From Trueperella sp. (GTDB lineage Bacteria; Actinomycetota; Actinomycetes; Actinomycetales; Actinomycetaceae): DNA of 10,673 bases. The notes under the pieces were generated by a model, which was given only the letters and a program-made list of their open reading frames with translations, made no database searches and was not told the DNA's origin. Location of the stretch: positions 1 through 10,673 of the forward strand of contig JAAYGH010000302.1 of NCBI GenBank assembly GCA_012727825.1. The letters run 5' to 3'. This document shows positions 6,204 through 10,673 of this stretch, piece by piece (within the stretch, counting starts at the first letter, position 1; every line of letters starts with the position of its first letter). A program made the translations under genes and the position numbers.

Positions 6204-7016
6204 CTATCCTTCACCCACGAGCGCTCGGGCGAATTTACCTGAGCCGAAGATGAGGAACAAGAACAAGACTGGGCCAAGGAGGAAATCTCCAAAGCTCTTC
6301 ATGACTTCTGATAGGGAGAAGTCCTCGGGGATGTTGCTCCCTCCGATTTGGAGGGCGGAGTATATAGCGATAACCACCAAGATCATCACCCCGTGTAGGA
6401 CGGCTGTCGCGTAGCGCTTTAAGTAGCCAATGGCGATTTGTTTCGTATCCTCGTGCCCGAGAAACGCCAGCGGCAAAGTTGCTCCAGCGGAAAGAATATA
6501 GACCTCAGCGAAGCGTAAGAGGACAACAAGCTTGACGGCAATGCCGGCTACGATCGCGATTAGCCACGGAATGAACAAGATAATCATCGCCCCGACTTGC
6601 TCTAAGGTTCCCATGTCAAGGGAATCGATGTCAGCGGCTGACGTGACTTGGTCGCTGGTGATCCCACCGATAGAGGCGATGATGGTATCCCCAATCTCGT
6701 TGATGGCACCGAGAATGAGGTCAACATTTTGGATGGCGATGATCAGCATCGCTGCTTTGATCATGATGGAGGCGATAACCTGGACGCCCGTCTTTGAATC
6801 CCCGTCAAAGCGTGAGGAGACTCGCGCGAGCTCAAGGACAAGGATGATGGCAACAACGATAGCGGCAATCGGTTTAACGGCTGTGTCGTTGATCGTGTTC
6901 GCAAGGGCGAAGGCTGTCTCGTTGTAACCGGAGATCTCTTTGCTCAGCGCATCTGAGCTAATGAGGAAAGTGTTGGAGAAGATGTCTTCGAGCATCCTCT
7001 TAATGAAGTCTTCCAC
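6204..7016 (-). CDS. VirB6/TrbL-like polytopic conjugation protein
   Basis: A 270-residue inner-membrane protein likely to form part of the mating channel. The first 45 residues are amphipathic and soluble. Membrane segments follow near 47-65, 80-97, 142-168, 170-187, 200-222 and 245-260. The loop at 105-140 (INEIGDTIIASIGGITSDQ...) and the conserved-looking WLIAIVAGIAVKLVVLLRFAEVY region resemble the TrbL/VirB6 proteins of Gram-positive elements. It starts at GTG (7014-7016), sharing one base with the TAG stop of the hydrolase gene upstream, with GGGGAGGA just before it. VirB6-type identity rests on topology, size and location in a virB4/hydrolase operon rather than on a catalytic motif. Confidence 0.8.
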   Translation of the reverse strand: MEDFIKRMLEDIFSNTFLISSDALSKEISGYNETAFALANTINDTAVKPIAAIVVAIILVLELARVSSRFDGDSKTGVQVIASIMIKAAMLIIAIQNVDLILGAINEIGDTIIASIGGITSDQVTSAADIDSLDMGTLEQVGAMIILFIPWLIAIVAGIAVKLVVLLRFAEVYILSAGATLPLAFLGHEDTKQIAIGYLKRYATAVLHGVMILVVIAIYSALQIGGSNIPEDFSLSEVMKSFGDFLLGPVLFLFLIFGSGKFARALVGEG

Positions 7017-8677
7017 TAGTCCTCCCCTGCTCCGCTTAGCGCGGGGTTATGCTTAATCACGATCTGTCCAGAAGCAATCAACGATCTAGCGGTACTGGCC
7101 GGAATGGTCTCGATGTAGTACTGACCTAGCCCATAGTTTTCCGTGGTAATACTGCCATCTAAGTCAACGGCGGATACGTATGCCACATGCCCGAAGGGGC
7201 TAGTGTGCCCAAAGGCTCCAGACTCGAAGGAAACGACGTCACCTGGTTGGGCTTGAGCTGGATCTGTCACTGTCTGCCAGCCGGGCATATTGCCCGGCTT
7301 ACCCCACTCGCGCCCGTTTCCTCCTAAGGGCGTGAGCGTGGGATGAGTAAAGACCCAGGCCGTATCTGCACCGTTGAACTCGACACCCATGTCCCGGTTG
7401 ACGCGCCAGAACACGAAATCGGTACAGTTGCCATAATAAAAGCGGGTGGACCAGTTGACCGTGTTATAGAGCGAAGTGACAGAACCGTCCGCGGAGCGCA
7501 CAACGCCAGCCCATGGATAGTCATCGACCATCGGCCCACCGACCTGGCCGGCCACGCCAAAAGTGGCGTAGGTCGTGGCCGCAAGATGGGGTATCTTCTC
7601 GACATATGCGCGAGTTTCTGAAAATGGTGGAACACCATTGAAGTTCATGACGTTACCAAACCCGGCATTATAAGCAGCAAGGGCTAAGACGATGTCACGC
7701 TCACCAAAGCGAGACTCGACAAGATCGAGCAGTTGGCACATGTAGTGGCCTTGGGAAATGATCGAATCTGCCGCATTATACGGATCTCGGATACCATCGC
7801 CGTTACCGTCTTTGCCGGCACTGGCCCACGTGCCGGGCATGAACTGCGCAATCCCTTGCGCACCCGCCGGTGAGGTTGCTCGCGGGTTCCATCCAGACTC
7901 GGCATCGATCTGAGCAGCGATGATCGATGGGCTTAATCCTTCGCACAGCTGGCCGGCTTCGAGAACATACGTGGCGTATTCGCGCGGTACCGCAGCGCTA
8001 ACCTTTCTCGTTTCAACATCGAGGCCAAAAATGAAGGACGGTAAGATCGAGACGATCACGGCAACGATACCTAAAACTGCGACAACAACAAGCGAGATCG
8101 CCCCAATCTTGAGGGACGCGGCGGCCACAATCTTGCGGACAACGGCCGCCAGCACATGGGCGGTACGCACCGCCGCGCGCTGCATAGCGGTCGCGGCCTG
8201 TCTACCTGCATGCCGAGTGGCATTCTGTGAAGCCCCTACAGAGCGCTTCAATGCCTGTTGAGCTGGTCGGGCGGACCGGGCCGCACCCGCGCGCACGAAC
8301 GCGCCGCTAAGGCCACCTGCGCGCTCGTCGGAGTCCTGATGTGGGCTGGTCGCTTGCCCAATCACCGCCACCCTTTGATAGGTCTCGGTAAGACGCTGTC
8401 CAGCCCCGCGCATATTCTTCATCTGGCTGGCCGGCAGGACACTGCCCTCCGACAGATTGCCAGCCTTGCTGGCAACGCTGGCAATGCTGGCAGCCTTGCT
8501 CGCGTTCCGTTTCAGTTTCGATCGTGGCCGGCCAGAGCCTCCAGTGACAAGCCCTTGGTGCTGTGGCCCGTGCTTACCAAGCAGGCGCGCACGTCCGGTA
8601 CGTATCTGTTCCTGTTTCAGGTGGGGAGAAACGTAGCGCACAGAGTCAGTGCGACGAAACGGCGTGCCGGTCACCAT
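7016..8677 (-). CDS. lytic transglycosylase-CHAP cell-wall hydrolase of the transfer system
   Basis: A 553-residue two-domain peptidoglycan hydrolase that would open the wall for the mating channel (VirB1/Tn916 Orf14-like role). Residues 1-185 are hydrophilic, basic and low in complexity, and one membrane segment lies at about 191-217. A soluble-lytic-transglycosylase domain follows (about 228-350) with catalytic Glu260 in DAESGWNPRATSPAGAQGIAQF and the AAYNAGFGNV motif. A CHAP amidase/endopeptidase domain lies at about 385-545 with nucleophile Cys418 (YGNCTDF), His497 (FGHVAYV) and Glu513 (TENYG). Both active sites look intact. The topology puts the enzyme domains outside and the long basic N-terminus in the cytoplasm. 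It starts at ATG 8675-8677, overlapping the RCC1 gene by 7 bases, and shares one base with the VirB6-like gene downstream. Confidence 0.93.
   Translation of the reverse strand: MVTGTPFRRTDSVRYVSPHLKQEQIRTGRARLLGKHGPQHQGLVTGGSGRPRSKLKRNASKAASIASVASKAGNLSEGSVLPASQMKNMRGAGQRLTETYQRVAVIGQATSPHQDSDERAGGLSGAFVRAGAARSARPAQQALKRSVGASQNATRHAGRQAATAMQRAAVRTAHVLAAVVRKIVAAASLKIGAISLVVVAVLGIVAVIVSILPSFIFGLDVETRKVSAAVPREYATYVLEAGQLCEGLSPSIIAAQIDAESGWNPRATSPAGAQGIAQFMPGTWASAGKDGNGDGIRDPYNAADSIISQGHYMCQLLDLVESRFGERDIVLALAAYNAGFGNVMNFNGVPPFSETRAYVEKIPHLAATTYATFGVAGQVGGPMVDDYPWAGVVRSADGSVTSLYNTVNWSTRFYYGNCTDFVFWRVNRDMGVEFNGADTAWVFTHPTLTPLGGNGREWGKPGNMPGWQTVTDPAQAQPGDVVSFESGAFGHTSPFGHVAYVSAVDLDGSITTENYGLGQYYIETIPASTARSLIASGQIVIKHNPALSGAGED
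8469..8495. repeat. three tandem 9-base units in the hydrolase N-terminus
   Basis: CTGGCAACG, CTGGCAATG and CTGGCAGCC follow one another without a gap. On the minus strand they encode A-S-I, A-S-V and A-S-K inside the low-complexity cytoplasmic part of the wall hydrolase. The period keeps the frame, so unit number could vary by slippage without inactivating the gene. Confidence 0.6.
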
Positions 8678-9702
8678 GAAGCGTCCCGGTGGACGACCGT
8701 GGGTGGCAGAATGCGCTTGTCGGTGTCGTTAATCCGCCCCTCGTCATTCGCACCCCAGCACACTAGGTCGGCTTCAGTGTGGGCACAGGTGGTAAACCCG
8801 GAGGCGTAGATATCTTGGGGTATCTGCCCCGCCGGTAACGCGATCTCAGTGAGCCCTGCACCTTGCTCGCCTTGAGCACCAGAGCCGAGCTGACCCGAAT
8901 AATCCGAGCCCCAGCACACGATGTTGCCCTCGCTGAGCACGCATGCGTGGATGTTGCCGGCGGTGAGCCCATCAATGGGCGACAGTGCGGGGAGTGTGGT
9001 TGGCGGCAGGATGCGAATGTCGGAATCTCCGGCCTGTTTCCACCGATTATCACCCCAACACGTCACCGACGTCGCCGAGCTGGCACAGGCAAAGTCCGCG
9101 CCGGCAACCAGGCGCAGCACTGGCTCATCGACCTCGAAGGAGTAGTAGTGATCCTCACTTGCCATGCCGGTGCCAAGTTGGCCGTAGGTATTTTGCCCCC
9201 AGCAGGTCACCGCTGTCTGTCTAGCCGCGCAGGTGAAGCCAGCGCCAGAAGCAGTAAGGGAAGGATCGTCCGCCGGCACGCGCTCGGAAGGTGGCGTGGA
9301 GGCCTCCTCGCGAGCAGGTGCCGTCGTGGGTGCGGGCTGACTGGATTGACTGGGGATGACCGTCCATCCCACGCCCGCCGCGACCGCCAGCGCTAGAAGG
9401 AGGATAAAGAGAGGCGCTCTGTTTTTCTTTGTGCGCGGCAACGGCGCTTGAGGAATCTCCGCGGGTGCCGCAGACGTGACCGTAGCGGGCGTGGTTGACG
9501 GGTCGAAATTCTCAGGTGGGCGGGGAACCGGGATACTTGGGCGATCCTCGTGTGGGAGTTGGAGCAGATAGTTGGCCCATGTGACCAGCTTGGGCCAGGC
9601 CATAGGATGAGCAGCTATCTCGCTTAAGCGATCGTCTGTCAAAAGAGCGTGATTAGAGGCGATGGAATGGAGGTTCAATGGAGAAAGAGTGGGATCAAGC
9701 AT
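8671..9702 (-). CDS. membrane-anchored RCC1-repeat protein with LRV-like N-terminus
   Basis: A 343-residue protein. Residues 1-50 (HSIASNHALLTDDRLSEIAAHPMAWPKLVTWANYL) resemble the variant leucine-rich repeat (LRV-like) segment found at the start of many actinobacterial membrane proteins. A Pro-rich linker (55-95), one membrane segment (97-117) preceded by RTKKNR, and a second Pro/Thr/Ser-rich linker follow. Residues 148-343 hold about four RCC1-type propeller repeats, each with a C.....V.CWG..  core (Cys-Trp-Gly at 167-169, 215-217, 263-265 and 316-318). Each repeat pairs a second cysteine nearby, which suggests exported disulfides. The positive-inside rule puts the repeats outside the cell. 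The start ATG (9700-9702) has GAGGAG upstream and overlaps the virB4 stop by 8 bases. The role is unknown; within this operon it may be a surface, adhesion or channel-associated component. Confidence 0.85.
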   Translation of the reverse strand: MLDPTLSPLNLHSIASNHALLTDDRLSEIAAHPMAWPKLVTWANYLLQLPHEDRPSIPVPRPPENFDPSTTPATVTSAAPAEIPQAPLPRTKKNRAPLFILLLALAVAAGVGWTVIPSQSSQPAPTTAPAREEASTPPSERVPADDPSLTASGAGFTCAARQTAVTCWGQNTYGQLGTGMASEDHYYSFEVDEPVLRLVAGADFACASSATSVTCWGDNRWKQAGDSDIRILPPTTLPALSPIDGLTAGNIHACVLSEGNIVCWGSDYSGQLGSGAQGEQGAGLTEIALPAGQIPQDIYASGFTTCAHTEADLVCWGANDEGRINDTDKRILPPTVVHRDASW

Positions 9703-10673
9703 GGGTAAGCTCCTCGAATCGGGTGGAGAAGACCTTGAAGATGTGGCTCGCAGGGTCCATCGTGTTATCGAAGGGAATCACTGCGGCTCCCATCCGCAGC
9801 AGACCGCACCCTGGATCGACGTTGGTGAAGTAGGTGCGCTGCTGCTCGGAGAGCTTGAGCAGATCGGTCAGGGCATCGGCGTCGGTAGCCTGCTGGTTTA
9901 GCAGGAAAAGCCCATCAGCGTTTGAGAGCATCAGGCGAGCCCGGTCATTGAGCAGGAGCTCTTCAATGTTTTGGGTGATACCGGTAGCAGCCGCACCCCA
10001 TTTACGGACGCGCTTGAAGATGGACTGGCAGTATTCAGCCGCATAATCATTGGCGAATAGCAGGTGGAATTCGTCGATGTACAGCCATGTGCGCACACCA
10101 CGGGCCTTATTGCGCGCAATACGCGCCCAGATTTCCTCTAGGACAACCATCATGCCGAAGGTCTGTAGATCCTTACCCAAATCGGCAATGTCGTAGATCG
10201 TGACCCGGTTCGTGGTATCCACGTTTGTTTGACGAGAAAACCCTTTAGCAGACCCGCGTGCATACAGTTCTAGGCCGGTGGCAATCTCGCCGGCCTCGAG
10301 CTCGGGTTCGCCTCGTAGCCCGTCATAGAGCGTTTCTAGTGTGGGTGGCAGGGCCGCTGGATCATTCCAGTAGGCCCGATAGATTCCTTGCGTGACGAGG
10401 TCGATGATGGAGCGTTTCGTTGGCGTTAACCCCTCGGCCCCACCTAGGAGAACCTCGCACAGGGACAACACGTGGGAACACTTGGCGCGGATCGGATCGC
10501 CCTCGGTCGCCGTGATCGTCTTATCTAAATCCAGCGGGTTAATCGAATCGTTGGATCCGGCGGAGATATTGACCGTTGTTGCTCCAAGCTCACCAGCTAG
10601 AGCCCGATACTCCCGTTCAGGGTCAATAATGAGGATCTCATCGTTGGGCCGGCGTAGGAAAATCTGTTCGTGC
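9695..10673 (-). CDS. VirB4/TraE-type conjugation ATPase, 5' partial
   Basis: This is the C-terminal 325 residues of the VirB4 ATPase that powers assembly and function of the secretion channel; the N-terminus and Walker A lie beyond the right edge. The frame is open to the window end. Visible family features are LIIDPEREY..LA shortly after where Walker A would be, the following NISAG...INPLDL, the Walker B motif WLYIDEFHLLF (Asp codon at 10073-10075), the TGITQNIEELL motif and the LFLLNQQATDAD region. A TTG at 10469-10471 is internal to the domain and not a start. The gene overlaps the RCC1 gene by 8 bases and heads the visible transfer operon. Confidence 0.95.
   Translation of the reverse strand, partial: HEQIFLRRPNDEILIIDPEREYRALAGELGATTVNISAGSNDSINPLDLDKTITATEGDPIRAKCSHVLSLCEVLLGGAEGLTPTKRSIIDLVTQGIYRAYWNDPAALPPTLETLYDGLRGEPELEAGEIATGLELYARGSAKGFSRQTNVDTTNRVTIYDIADLGKDLQTFGMMVVLEEIWARIARNKARGVRTWLYIDEFHLLFANDYAAEYCQSIFKRVRKWGAAATGITQNIEELLLNDRARLMLSNADGLFLLNQQATDADALTDLLKLSEQQRTYFTNVDPGCGLLRMGAAVIPFDNTMDPASHIFKVFSTRFEELTHA

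Noticed and set aside
8469..8495. Start of a CRISPR or regulatory repeat array
   Set aside because: The units are 9 bases, contiguous, in frame and inside a coding region; they encode a short Ala-Ser repeat.
8258..9396. Plus-strand open frames of 183 and 177 codons
   Set aside because: They are antisense to the hydrolase and RCC1 genes, whose protein families are clear; the composition is Arg/Ala-rich as expected from the opposite strand of GC-rich genes, and no ribosome binding sites are seen.

Overview
The window looks like part of an integrative conjugative element (or the conjugation region of a plasmid) from a Gram-positive actinobacterium. The type IV secretion proteins are of the Gram-positive/actinobacterial kind: a VirD4/TraG coupling ATPase, a VirB4 ATPase, a polytopic VirB6/TrbL-like protein and a fused lytic transglycosylase-CHAP wall hydrolase. 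The RCC1/LRV-like membrane protein and the small-antitoxin/AbiEii pair are arrangements I associate with Actinomycetota. Base composition is moderately GC-rich in the conjugation genes and visibly AT-richer in the cargo. The exact genus cannot be read from the sequence; an Actinomycetaceae-like host is a guess.

Layout, left to right. (1) 1-1299, plus strand: the C-terminal part of the coupling protein, cut by the left window edge. (2) 1300-1665: non-coding. (3) 1666-4759, minus strand: a four-gene cargo operon, in transcription order a small secreted two-cysteine protein, an ABC ATPase, an ABC-2-like permease with a C-terminal extracytoplasmic domain, and a second polytopic membrane protein. 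A good ribosome binding site, a candidate promoter and an inverted repeat precede the first gene. (4) 4771-5085: the promoter region, then a degraded second copy of the 3' end of a coupling-protein gene (clear at 5005-5061), then a small hairpin. (5) 5086-6146, minus strand: an overlapping putative antitoxin/AbiEii-type nucleotidyltransferase toxin pair. (6) 6204-10673, minus strand: a tightly overlapping transfer operon in the order virB4 (cut by the right edge), RCC1-repeat membrane protein, transglycosylase-CHAP hydrolase, VirB6/TrbL-like protein.

How it fits together. The VirB4 ATPase, VirB6-like channel protein and wall hydrolase would build the mating channel, and the coupling protein would bring the DNA to it. 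The toxin-antitoxin pair would stabilise the element or protect it from phage. The secreted-protein/ABC operon looks like an accessory bacteriocin-like or competition module. It lies between an intact coupling-protein 3' end and a diverged second copy of that same 3' end. This suggests it arrived by recombination at this point, perhaps with exchange of the coupling-protein gene itself. The most interesting parts are this junction and the unassigned secreted-protein operon.
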